Shown here: one piece after another, positions 23,323 to 33,365 of the stretch
Layout of the letters: each line of letters begins with the position of its first letter
Position numbering within the stretch: the stretch's first letter is position 1
DNA from: Pyrenophora tritici-repentis
Taxonomy: Eukaryota; Ascomycota; Dothideomycetes; Pleosporales; Pleosporaceae
Length of the DNA stretch: 64,000 nucleotides
Direction: 5' to 3'
Assembly: GCF_003171515.1 (NCBI RefSeq)
Contig: NC_089391.1
Span: 4,278,001 to 4,342,000 of the forward strand
Notes under the pieces: generated by a model
What the model was told of the DNA's origin: nothing
Seen by the model: only the letters and a program-made list of their open reading frames with translations
The model's database searches: none
Made by a program: the position numbers and the translations under genes

Positions 23323-24360
23323 CTACACACTCATCTTCATAGCAATACTCGCATGGGGCTTGTACCCAATGACTTCAAATTCCTCCGCTTTCCATCCATC
23401 AATACTACCCCCTATCTCTCTATTGATTTTAAGCGTGGGGAAGTCCCTCGGTTCCCTCTCTACCTGCACCTTGAGCGCCTCCACGTGATCTAGATACACA
23501 TGTGCATCGCCCATGGTATGTGTAAAGGTGCCCGGCGTCAAGTCGCAAACGTGCGCCAGCATATGTGTTAGCAAGGCATAAGAAGCGATGTTAAACGGAA
23601 CACCTAGACCCATATCGCAAGACCTTTGGTACAGCAGTGAATGCAGTACGCCCCTCGGTCTCTCCTCGCCTTGCTTGTGTCCTGGAAACGAAACGTAGAA
23701 TTGTGCAAACATATGACATGGTGGTAGTGCCATCTTCTTGATATCTGCGGGGTTCCACGCACTGAGTATGATGCGGCGATCATACGGCTTGTTCTTCAAT
23801 TTGTCGATGATTTCCGCTAATTGATCCACGCCCTCGCCTGTGTAATCGTGCGAATGGCCCTTGTACTCTGCGCCAAAATGCCGCCATTGGAATCCATATA
23901 CAGGTCCCAATTCACCCTCTTCGTAGTGTGACAAGCCCACGCTGTCGAGGTACTCGCGGCTACCATTCCCGTCCCAGATCTTGATCCCCGCGTCGGAGAG
24001 AGCTTTGCTGTGTGTGCTTCCGGCGACGAACCAGAGGAGCTCGCCGATTACGGCTCGGAGGAATACACGTTTGGTTGTGAGGAGGGGGAGAATGAGGTCG
24101 GGGTCTTGGCGGGTGGGGTCTGATGATGGTTGGGAGAGGGCGAATTTCATCTGTGGGGGAAAGGGGAGGGCGTATGTGCCAGTACCAGTGCGGTCGGGGC
24201 GGTGCTCGCCATTTTCGAGTATGTTGCGGATTAGAGAGAGGTATTGGTGCTCTTCATGCGCGGGGTTGTGTGGTGCGGGTTGTGTAGTAGTTTTAGTTTG
24301 CTGCATAGTTTCTTTGGCAGACTCTGTAGCGATTACGGGCTCTACAGCGCTTGGAGGCAT
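23323..24360 (-). CDS. thymidylate synthase
   Basis: Converts dUMP and 5,10-methylene-tetrahydrofolate to dTMP and dihydrofolate, the only de novo route to thymidylate. One exon, 345 residues, with an N-terminal Thr/Gln-rich extension of about 35 residues before the conserved [14 protein letters not shown]. Catalytic and binding motifs: RPDRTGTGT, the active-site Cys in [13 protein letters not shown] near residue 215, [20 protein letters not shown], and HVYLDH near the C-terminus, which ends in the typical ...AMKMSV. All key residues are present. It is divergent from the augmin-like gene, with 188 bases between the two starts. Confidence 0.97.
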   Translation of the reverse strand: MPPSAVEPVIATESAKETMQQTKTTTQPAPHNPAHEEHQYLSLIRNILENGEHRPDRTGTGTYALPFPPQMKFALSQPSSDPTRQDPDLILPLLTTKRVFLRAVIGELLWFVAGSTHSKALSDAGIKIWDGNGSREYLDSVGLSHYEEGELGPVYGFQWRHFGAEYKGHSHDYTGEGVDQLAEIIDKLKNKPYDRRIILSAWNPADIKKMALPPCHMFAQFYVSFPGHKQGEERPRGVLHSLLYQRSCDMGLGVPFNIASYALLTHMLAHVCDLTPGTFTHTMGDAHVYLDHVEALKVQVEREPRDFPTLKINREIGGSIDGWKAEEFEVIGYKPHASIAMKMSV

Positions 24361-24548
24361 TGTAGCTCTAATCGTATGTGGAGTGTAGTTGTGTGGGCGT
24401 TGCTGCGAATGCCATAGAAAGTTGAAGGCGCGTCAGGGCCAAAACGCGACTGCGCGTGTGGTCGGTGTGGCTGGCCGAGGCCACATGTACCCAAGCTAAC
24501 TGCATTAGCACCTGTCAAGAAACAAACAGTGACACCCAACCTGTAACC

Positions 24549-26241
24549 ATGGCTGAAGAACAGGCAGCTCACCACCTGCTGAATGTCGTCGAGGAAAGAG
24601 GTCTGAATGTAGATCTCGACAAGATACTTTTGAGCTTCGAAGATGGGGATACAAACCACGAGTTCGCGGCATGGGTAGAGGAATATTTGCACGAAGAGAC
24701 ACTGTTGACCAAAGAAGAACTGGAGTTGTACGTCTGGGGATGCCATATATCGACTTCATCCTGACTATCGGCTAGGTACCAAACATTGAAGAAAAAGGGT
24801 CTATTGCACCAGTACGAAAGCGACGGTGAACCCATCCGACCCATCTTGGACTATGAGATCGCATCAGCAATTGAATCGCTGCAAAGCTCTACTGTAGCAA
24901 TCGAGGAGCAGTGTAAGGTCTTAGAAGCGCAGAAGGATGCATTGATGAAGCTCAAGGTTCTCGACAAGCCCAATCTGAATATCGAGCATGCCAGGAACGA
25001 GAGAAGAAGGAAAGAGGGACAGGAGAAGGCACGGCTGGATGTTTCGGTAAGTCTCTACGCTGTATATATTGTTGTTTGGTATTGATGTGGTCAGGTCGAT
25101 GATGTTGCTGGATCCGTCACAGAGCAAATGACAGACGCACAGCGGGAGGTCGATCATGAAAAGTCCTCGCTCAAGAGCTACCTCTCGGAGCGCTTCTCTT
25201 CTGATGATCAAATTCTGAGCCGACTCCCAGGATTGATGTCTCAAATTGTGACAGACCCCGAAGTCAACGAGGACGACAAGTCAATGGAGCAATGGTGCAA
25301 GGCCATCATCTCGTATCGGATCGCGGAAATCAAGGCACGCGTTGATACCGTGTTTCTCAATAGCATTGGAAACCCGCAAAACGGAGTTGCAGAGGAGTCG
25401 GAAGAGGCTCTCAAGGAACGAAAAGTCGCGCTACAGGCAGAGCTGGAGGAGCTTCACTCGGAGATTGCATCTATTGCTGAAATGGTTGTTGAGCACGATA
25501 TACGCAAGCCTATGACGGACATGAAGGAGCGCAGAGACAGAGAAAGAGCACAGGCGCGGGCTGCGTGGCTCAACTATGTGAGTAAAAGAATGGTCTAGAT
25601 AGGATCATTGCTGACGGGTCCAGGTACTTTCAACTCTGGAATACATGGGTAAACGCCTCGACATACTAGCTACGAGTGCGACAGAGAGCGACGAGTTTCA
25701 ACAGGCACTCGCATACGTCCAAGCTGCTGCTGCAAAACGTATGCCTGAGATACTCCCAGCTACGCCACGGCCTCCACACAAACGAATGAACTCCAGCACG
25801 ACTGCCTTTACGCCCATGGTCAAGCTAAAACCTAACCAAATGCTGGATCTACCCGTTGCACTACAAGATGCACTTCGCCACGCGGGCATATCCTTCCATC
25901 AAGACAATATCGAGATGCTTCAAGATTTCTTGCAGCACACGCAGCTCGAGCGAAGCAAGAAACTGCAAGATCACTACGAGTCAGCCACGACATCAACACA
26001 CGAAAAACTTGCAGAACGCTCAAGCAAGGCGGACACAGACATCAGAGCTATATTGAGCGTGCTGTACAAGCATGCGCCATTCCAGACGGTGAGCTTAACA
26101 GACAGCAAGTTGGACGAGCAGATGAAGGCGATGGACTTGGAGTTAGAGGAGAAGGATCGAGCGTTGTTGGATGCCGAGGGGACCGAGTTGAATTTGGATG
26201 ATCCTCGTGTTCGGCAGTTCATCGCAAAATATGGTAAATAA
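24549..26241 (+). CDS. coiled-coil protein, candidate augmin subunit HAUS3
   Basis: Mostly helical, coiled-coil protein of 516 residues in four exons (24549-24727, 24776-25046, 25095-25577, 25624-26241), all joined in frame by 46-48 base introns. The N-terminus (about 18-66) has the layout of HAUS3: a DxxxLLxSFEDGD..HEFAAWVEEYLHEETLLTKEELELY stretch, split here by an intron, followed by long heptad-rich helices. HAUS3 is part of augmin, which recruits gamma-tubulin to spindle microtubules and exists in some filamentous fungi but not in yeasts. The assignment rests on resemblance of the N-terminal block and overall architecture, so another coiled-coil protein is possible. Confidence 0.8.
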
Positions 26242-27072
26242 AGCCAAAATTGGCGTAAAATATGGCTAGTAGGGCGGAAAGTCGAAATACAGGGCTGGTA
26301 TTATTTACCCCAGCCACCAATCGCAAGACGAACAATGTCAGTTGGCGAATACACATGCACTTTGCAGGTGAAAGCACTGCGGTAAATGGTAAATAGAGTT
26401 GGACGCGAAAACGTTGAGCGCCTGATGTTGCATAAAGCCCCGGCCCGGCAATTGGCTGAAAACGTGGTAAATAGAGTTGAAAAGGGAAGAAAATCCGGTT
26501 TTCAGGCACGCTGCCAGTGCGGAGATGACAGTTTGGACCGGGGTTATCCAAGTGCAAGCGCGTATCAGACGGCGTAAACAATAGAAGGGCAAAGTGTGTT
26601 TACGAGAGCTTGTGCTATGCAGGTTCGGATGTTGGTGAGGGACCTGCGTTTGTTGATGGATCATCGCCATTGCGAAGACGATCAGCTCGTTGCGCAACGC
26701 AGGTCGACCACCAGTTCGTCGGGTGGATCCATCAATGCACGTTGGAGGGCCAAGCACAAGCTTGGTTTGGTTGTGAAGGGTGATGAGCGACAGTCTAGTG
26801 CAGCCACATTGGTACTAGGAGAGGTTGCTATCCCCAGCCCCCGAACATGGCCCATGCCTCAGCGCCCTGAGCGAGCTGAACAGACCTCGATCGAACTCTC
26901 CTACACAACAACACCAAAGCGCCCATCTCCACTTTCTGCAGCCGGTTGAACCTGCGCGGGATGCTCGCGCCAGGTACCCGCAGAGACGCAGGCCCTCTTA
27001 CACTCACACTCAATTGATACCAACACCTTCACCTTGCCGGTAGCTTCCTAAGCTACCTCACCGCTGCCCAAC
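26242..27072. other. intergenic with scattered GGTAAATA motifs
   Basis: About 830 bases. Near its left end GGTAAATA occurs at 26233, inverted at 26302-26309, and as two identical 14-base copies GGTAAATAGAGTTG at 26388 and 26466. This may be a decayed repeat. The right part should contain the promoter of the next gene. No protein recognised. Confidence 0.45.
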
Positions 27073-28438
27073 ATGGCTAGAAGTGAATTAATGACCATCG
27101 GCGCCGCCGGTGCCGCTCTGGGAGGTGCCTACAAACTCGCCGAATTTCTCACCAAAGCTAAACGCGTCCGTGACGTTGGCCCTTCTAATGCCGTCTATGT
27201 GCGCATCATCGGCCGCGTGCGATCCGACCTGGAGGAGGTTCGACGTCTTCTTTCGGTGCGCGAAATCCACGACATCCTCGAGGCCAATCCTGAAAAGTCC
27301 AAATGGGTCTACGGTTGCATGCGCGACGTGCGCGGCGCCCTTGAGAACATGACACCACTGACTGAACGCGTTGCGGGCGATGTCGAGGACGGCCGTCGCA
27401 TCGGCATCAGGCACCGCGTCTACTGGGTCATGAGTGAGAAGGAGAAGCTGGAGAACAGGGAGAAAGAACTCAACATTGCCCACAACAGTCTTGCCGAGGT
27501 CTTGGGTTACTTGACCGCTCTGGAGCCGGTCGAGGAGCCCAAGCACAAGACGGCCAAGAAGGAGACTCACATCGACATTGACATTCATCAAGAGGCTCCT
27601 CCTCCACCGCCTCCCCAGCCTCAACCTCTGCCTCAGCCTCAACCTCAGCACCATCACCACCACCAACCCACCCATGCTACGCACATTGACCGGGAAGTCT
27701 GGATCGAGCGTGATGGTGCGCCCAAGCAGCACTTTGAGGAACACCGCGACGTCTATGTTGAGCGCGACCGCCAGCCTCCGGCTCACTACGAAGAGCATCG
27801 CGACGTCTACATTGACGAGCGCCACCGCGGTCCTGCCCCTCAGCACTTGGACGAGCGCGGTCATGGTCCCCGCTATGAGCCTTCGCACGCTCACTGGGAG
27901 CAACACGGCCGTGACCATCGCGACGCTCGCTACGAGACCCACTACGATGAGCGCTACGAACAGGAAGACCACTACCGCTCCGAGTACCCCATCCAGACCC
28001 AGGACAGGTACAACCAGGCTCGTCCCTTCCCTGAACCGCTCGGCCGCCGTCCTGATTCGTTCGAGCGCCAAGGTCAGTACAGCACTCACGGAGGACAATA
28101 CGCAGAGTATGGCGCACCACAACCCATTGGTGCCGCCAGCTACTCGCGTAAGTTCAAAGGCGACGCGGGCTTTGGCGACGAAGAGATACTAAATCCGCAA
28201 CCAGTGCCACTGGACCGGAAGTACACTGAACGCGAGGTGAGTGGTTACAACGCCGGCTACAATCCCCGTTTCGGTAGCAAGCTCTAGAAATGTTAGCACC
28301 GAGGCTGACATGAGAGAGCAGATGTGGATTGAACAAAAGGAGGATTACCGCTTCGATCAGTATGGGAACAGGTTGCCAGATAGGCTCTTTCAGCAGCCAT
28401 CTGCTCCTCTTCCTCGGCCCTATCGCAGCCGCATGTAA
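27073..28438 (+). CDS. unknown helical protein with His/Arg/Glu-rich low-complexity tail
   Basis: Not a family I can name. Exon 1 (27073-28236) and exon 2 (28322-28438) give 426 residues. Residues 1-150 are helical and start with a small-residue hydrophobic stretch (IGAAGAALGGAYKLAEFL), then a compact helical domain that resembles helical N-terminal domains common in ascomycetes. After a Pro/Gln/His run (about 176-200) come Tyr/Arg/Glu/His-rich imperfect repeats of the type DREVWIERDG, HRDVYVERDR, HRDVYIDERH. Exon 2 starts MWIEQKEDYR, which continues this repeat style and supports splicing. If the 85-base intron is kept, the frame instead ends at 28287 after 404 residues. The acidic/basic mix suggests a disordered scaffold. 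Confidence 0.8.
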
Positions 28439-29358
28439 GCCGCTACATGACACCGTCACCGACCTCTCTTGGATACGATCAATCGTCTCTCCTTTTTTGC
28501 AATGTCACGAGCCCTTTTTTGTCTTTTGTGTAAACATGTACTTCCCCCGAGCCCGATATCTCTACGTAGCTACCCGAATTCAAGTTGATACCTCCTCCCC
28601 TAATACTGAGTTGTTTGTTTTACTTGTCGGTTCAATCACGTGGTTGCCTGGTATCGCATGGCCACCCGGTTGTCATAAAATACTTGACATACTAGTGCGA
28701 AAAGGCCACTGTAGTCGCCAGACACGCCTACTAGGCGCTTACCCACACGGTCAAGTATTCTATGACACTCAGGTGTGGCCATTTTCGTGCCTTCCCTGCG
28801 AAGACGCAGTGACGCACCATCCCCCATATGCCAGCTCACCTAGTAATCCCATCGTGTCGTCCACCGCGATGTTACAACTGAAATCTAACGCCTAGTAGAT
28901 TCAAATGATGGATTTGTGGTCTCCGACGTCTACGCCTGCTTGCAAGACGAGCTGTCCCTCTGCGCAACCAACCCCACCACCTGTCACGAATGCAGCAAGA
29001 ACTAATTCAAGAGCAGAACCGTAATTCGGCGAAGTCGTCGAGTCCGTACATCACCAAGTGATAGAACTTGACCCGCACGTCGAAACAAAGCCACCCTAGT
29101 GGTTCATCAAAGAAAAACCTCTGTCCTAGCCTTGGGACGAATTGACCGTTTCTGTCTCTGGACAATCGACCATGACTAAAAGTGCTCTTTGTCATGGTTA
29201 CTGTAACTCGACGTTCTCATCCATGGCCGGCATGTCCCCCCTCACGCACGCGGACGTCTTTGTTGGTCTGCTCGACAACATCTCCCTCGTGGCTTTAGTT
29301 TGGTCTTCAAAAACATTTCTGCGCACCGATTACTTTTGCGATATATCGACTTTTCGAC
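28439..29358. other. intergenic with MITE-like copy C
   Basis: About 920 bases between the unknown helical protein and the Ulp1-type gene. It contains the best-preserved MITE-like copy (28671-28767). The right half is presumably the promoter of the protease gene. No other gene recognised. Confidence 0.5.
28671..28767 (-). mobile_element. MITE-like element, copy C (97 bases), best inverted repeats
   Basis: The clearest member of the family. The ends are TGTCATAAAATACTTGAC and GTCAAGTATTCTATGACA, an 18-base inverted repeat with one mismatch. Just outside, both flanks carry GGCCAC in inverted orientation, so the repeat may extend to about 30 bases. Relative to copies A and B the element lies in the opposite orientation. 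A near-palindrome GCCTACTAGGCGC lies inside. No coding capacity. The inverted ends and three dispersed copies indicate a non-autonomous DNA transposon; I cannot name the superfamily or a target-site duplication. Confidence 0.8.
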
Positions 29359-30020
29359 ATGGCGCAACCAGCTACCAGCGATCAGCCATCTACAGAGCAG
29401 GCCCACTTGAATGCATGGCTGAAAAGAAATTTGTGTAGCGTTGAAACTGGTATACAGCAGGACAATGCACAAGTGACTTGCAATATCAGCGTCAAAGACT
29501 ACCTTGCAATCAACAATTTACGTCCCGAGGACGACGAAAATTGGCTGGACGACACCGCCATCGATTTTGCGCTAGCTGTTCTGACAAATAAGCACAATCG
29601 TCAAAGTGGTAACGATGTAGGGGTACTGCCCATGTACCAGGGCACCGAGTTGTATAATTGGGGTAAGGGTGCGAAAGAAGCAGAAGCGGAACACCAGCAA
29701 CGGAGACCATTGGTTGAGAGTACACCCAAGGAGAAAAGATATATCGTTGTTCCAGTGTCCGATGGCGTCCTGGACAGTGAAACCATCATCATCGCCATGC
29801 AAAAACTTAACGAAAATGTAACAAAAACCGCCGAAGAAGCTAGGAAGGCTAAAGCAGAAGCTGCACAGGCTAAGAAAAATATAAAGAAGCTAAGGAAGAA
29901 GCTGAAAAGACCAGAGAAGAACTTAAGAAGGCTGAAGACGAAGGGGCTAAAGAGGCTAAAGAGGAAGAACTTGAAAAGGCTAAGGAGAGGGTTGCAGAGA
30001 ATTATAAGAGAGCTAAAGAA

Positions 30021-30083
30021 GCTAAAGAGGCTGCTAATAAAGCTAAAGAGGCTGCTAATAAAGCTAAAGAGGCTGCTAAAAAA
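30021..30083 (+). repeat. three tandem 21-base units coding KEAANKA-type heptads
   Basis: Three units of GCTAAAGAGGCTGCTAATAAA, the third slightly changed, at 30021, 30042 and 30063. Each encodes seven residues (AKEAANK), so the array adds helical turns to the insertion inside the Ulp1-type protease gene. Confidence 0.85.
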
Positions 30084-32212
30084 GCCAAAGGGGGTGCGGA
30101 AGCTACGCAGCAAACTGAAGGCACAAAAGAGAACAGCCCTGTTCAAGTGAACACTTCAGAACCACCACAACCACCACAACCACCACAACCAACCATCGAC
30201 ATGGGCAGCCATTGGGGCCTCTTGGTTGTCGATATAACAAAGCGAACAGCCCGATGGTTTGATGGGCTCTTGGATCTCGAGCGTAGCAGGAGCCACGCCG
30301 ATAAGTATCGAATTAGACAAATGCTTCGTCCCGGCGAAGTTGCCGGCAAGATTCTCTGTGGTATCGAGCAACTCCTTGGCGACGAACGTGGACGATTCGA
30401 CGCAAAGACGGCTAAATACGTCCCTCATCAAACCCGTGACAACGCATTCAAAGGAGACCATGGGGCATGTGGGCCGTATGTGATTGCTTTTCTGGAGTAT
30501 TTGTACAACAACCCAACGTATCTCCGACATCTACGCAGTTCCTTTCGTATCGAGAATTCGGATAGGAACAAGCGGGACATGGGTTTTCATTCCTTGTGTA
30601 CCAGAGTTGATATGCAGGAGTGGATTCGACATGAGTGCGAAAAATCTCAACAGGATGATGAGCTTCCTCTTAAGATGACGTCAGATGTCTTTCGTATTCT
30701 CAGGCCCAAGGCGCTGGGGCCTTTGCTTGCCACGGCTTATCGTGCCTTTGATGGTCGAGCAGATCCTGTGAATTTCGACGCATTTGAATTCAAGCCTCAT
30801 GGAAACCATCGTTCTCGTAGAGGAGGTTCGGGCTCTGGTGGAAAACCTGATGATGATACAGATATCGATAATACCGACGACGAAGATAGAAATGATGACG
30901 TCTTCAGATATGATCCCGACGACCCCGACGCCACTTTCTCCAAGATAATCCTCGGACAGGAGCTTCGCGGGAACAAGCAAGCCTATCTTGGCGTCAAACC
31001 CAAAGAGCAACGCTACAGGCGCGCGTACGAGACCCTGGTTGAAAGGCAAAAAACCCATGATAATCTGTCTAAAATACCAAAACGCAAATACAGGTCCTTA
31101 CTCAACCTCCCTACCGGCATTTCAGCATTGCCGACAGACTTTGGTGACGAGGAAGTCGTTTCCGCCGAGCAGCTTGAAGCGTGGAAAGAAGCGAATGCGG
31201 AAGCCCTCGAACGCATGGAACTCGGTCCTCAAGCCAAAAAAGCTACTGATATAAGCTTCAGAGCGGCATTACATGTCCTTTCTGCTGTCGAATTTGCTGA
31301 CGAGAAGGATGATCGCATAGTGGACTTTTGGCTGAACGATCCCGAGGTCTTCAACGACAGGGATCGTAATGACCCTAGTCTCAAGTTGCAACCGAATATC
31401 ATTAAGGACAGGCTGAGAAACAAGTATGAGCGTGGGATTGAGAGGTCAGGTGAAAACACGGACAATAGCGGTGCTGACCAACCTCGTATATCAATAGGCC
31501 CCCCTGTGCCACCGAAAACGAGACAGCCCCCGAACCCTTTTAATGTTGTCACCTATCCCGACTTTGCTTCAATCAAAGCCAGCGGTACAAACTTTAGGAC
31601 TTATGTAGCTGAAAATGATGCTTTGTTTAAGGACACTGATCGGGGGAACGACGAGAGCGCCCAACGCGCTGTCCTTTGGCGCACATACAAAGGCAGCTTC
31701 ACTAAGTCGTCCGCCGTGAAAGTGTGGCGCAAGGATGAATATGTATTTGCACCAGAAGATCGAAAACTGAGTTTGGGCGGGGAAGCTATCAGACAGCGAA
31801 TGGACGACATATACTGGAATCTGAACCCGCAGCCATTCATATCTATCACAGATATAGAAGTGCGCCTATGGACGCAAAACTTGCCACAAGCAGTACGAGA
31901 CCGAATGTTGAACGAAGATGGCCGACTCGACATTGACCTTGCACGAGGCCGGCTGCATCGCCTATTCGTTGGTGAATTTGTAGAGCTCATAAGGCCAGGA
32001 GAGCAGCATGCGGAAAAGAACAGAGGGCTTCTCGCGGTCTGGCGCAGAGAATACGGGGAAAAGTACGGACAAAAATTCAAGAATGATGAGGAAGCGGTTG
32101 ATGCGTTTATAAAAAGGTATGGACAGGATACCGAAGCTCTGACAGAGCCTTTCCTCGCAGCAAGTCCACTTCATTGGCCACCAAAGGATTATCTTAGGAC
32201 GCTCAACAACCC

Positions 32213-32244
32213 TGGGACTGGGACTGGGACTGGGACTGGGACTG

Positions 32245-32283
<39 letters not shown>

Positions 32284-32306
32284 TTGAGAGTGGGAGTGGG
32301 AGTGGG
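32213..32306 (+). repeat. six-base tandem repeats coding (GT)n(SE)n(SG)n
   Basis: Successive hexamer arrays GGGACT, GAGAGT and GGGAGT near the 3' end of the Ulp1-type gene. They encode Gly-Thr, Ser-Glu and Ser-Gly dipeptide runs and are likely to vary in length between strains. Confidence 0.9.
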
Positions 32307-32464
32307 AAAGAGAAGGATAATAACAGGGAGAAGGAGAAGAGGAAGGCAACCTCCCCTCCCCAAAGTCCGCCAAAAAGAAGAAGCAGAAGGAGACGGAGAA
32401 GGGGAAGAGGAAGGCAACCTCCCCTCCCGCAAGTTCGCTAAATAAGAAGAAGCAGAAGAAGTGA

Positions 32465-32766
32465 TTACTGGTTTAGTGGGTGAGCAGAGTGTGCAAGTTT
32501 CTTGTAGTAATGTACTTCAGTTTTGCCCTTGTTATTGTAGTAAAGCTGGAATTTTGCTTCAACTGCTAAGATGACGTTCGTAAAGTGCGTGATAGGAGGA
32601 TGGAGAAGAGCCGGGTGAGGTTGTAAGGTTGCTATTCTCTGTATGACTCATATGCCTTCGTTTCAACTCTCCTGTTACGTTTCTCCCTATCTGACACGTT
32701 TCTTTGAGTCTTCTCGGTGTCTTTTCGACTTGTGCTTCGTCTACTCGCGCCGGCATCGTTGGTTGA
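32465..32766. other. convergent spacer
   Basis: About 300 bases between the 3' ends of the Ulp1-type gene and the small membrane protein gene. Nothing recognised. Confidence 0.5.
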
Positions 32767-33025
32767 TTACGGGTTTCGCTTTTCGACTGGCGATATCCTT
32801 GGTAGAGCTTCTCGTAGTTGCTTTCGATCTTGCTCAGTTGGAGTGAGACCGAATTTCTCCTCGGCCTTGTCGGATAGGTAGAGACCAGCGGCTGCATATG
32901 CCATGATGCCCACGCCAATCATCATGCGCGTCTTGGGCTGTATGCTCTTGAACCACCTGGACGATTAGCTAGGAATCGGGACTGTAGTCTGGCTGCGACG
33001 TACTGCCAAACAGCCATGCTGACAT
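32767..33025 (-). CDS. small single-pass membrane protein, 71 residues, spliced
   Basis: A short gene hidden by splicing. Exon 1 is 26 coding bases (33000-33025), then a 43-base intron with a GCTAATC branch site, then exon 2 (32767-32956); the frame joins exactly and yields 71 residues. The product starts MSAWLFGSTWFKSIQPKTR, then has a hydrophobic helix MMIGVGIMAYAAAGLYLSD (about 21-39) and a charged tail KAEEKFGLTPTEQDRKQL. A basic segment, a helix and an acidic tail suggest a mitochondrial inner-membrane or outer-membrane micro-protein. The style is familiar from conserved small proteins of ascomycetes, but I cannot name it. The donor GTCGCA is weak, so the first exon is the least certain part. 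Confidence 0.65.
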
Positions 33026-33365
33026 GCGGGGAGTGAGACGGCGGAGCTTCCAAGAATCGCAATGTGCGATGCCAACGCAAAAGTGCACAACGCCAAGCCA
33101 GAGTCCATCAGGAACGCGTCGCATACCAAACTAATGTCGCACTCACAGAGATTTGCAGCTGACGTGGACATTCCAAATCTAGTCCTTAAAGCCCTCGTCC
33201 CACGCACATGATGACATGGTAGCTTTTGGAACGCCCGCCTCTATTGCCGCACCTCCGCATTACCTCCGCAACCGTCTGGACAGATGTTGGCGCTATTACC
33301 ACCCGCAACTTGAAGGGCTTCTGCCAGCAACCATAAGCATAAGGCCTTGAACCCATTCTCCAAAT
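33026..33365. other. divergent promoter region
   Basis: 340 bases between the starts of the small membrane protein gene and the GH47 gene. It should contain both promoters. No motif recognised. Confidence 0.5.

Larger units (their letters stand above)
29359..32464 (+). pseudogene. Ulp1-type (C48) SUMO-protease-like gene broken by apparent frameshifts
   Basis: Large gene with the core of a Ulp1-family cysteine protease. The 5' segment (29359 to about 29879) holds NNLRPEDDENWLDDTAIDFAL and the strand YIVVPVSDG. The 3' segment (about 29880-32360) holds the catalytic His in SHWGLLVVD, an Asp in ARWFDGL, a candidate Gln in PHQTRD and the Cys in GDHGACGPYVIAFLEYL. The segments are in different frames. 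The Ala/Glu/Lys coding pattern switches frame exactly at a run of five A (29875-29879), as if one base were missing. A second one-base loss near 32360 is suggested by a duplicated Lys-rich tail; the repaired tail would stop at 32464 instead of 32441. The 650 residues after the Cys are unknown and include GT and SE dipeptide repeats. No stop codon interrupts the rest, so decay is recent or the lesions are sequencing errors. Confidence 0.75.

Noticed and set aside
27088..28122. 344-codon open frame antisense to the unknown helical protein
   Set aside because: Its Val/Leu/Arg-rich composition is what the reverse of a His/Arg/Asp-rich repeat gene gives; the sense strand has the better start, domain and splice evidence.
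30147..32441. Separate 764-residue gene starting at 30147
   Set aside because: The ATG-less-looking start lies inside the protease domain, and the frame upstream of it continues the same Ala/Glu/Lys helix, so it is the second part of one frameshifted gene.
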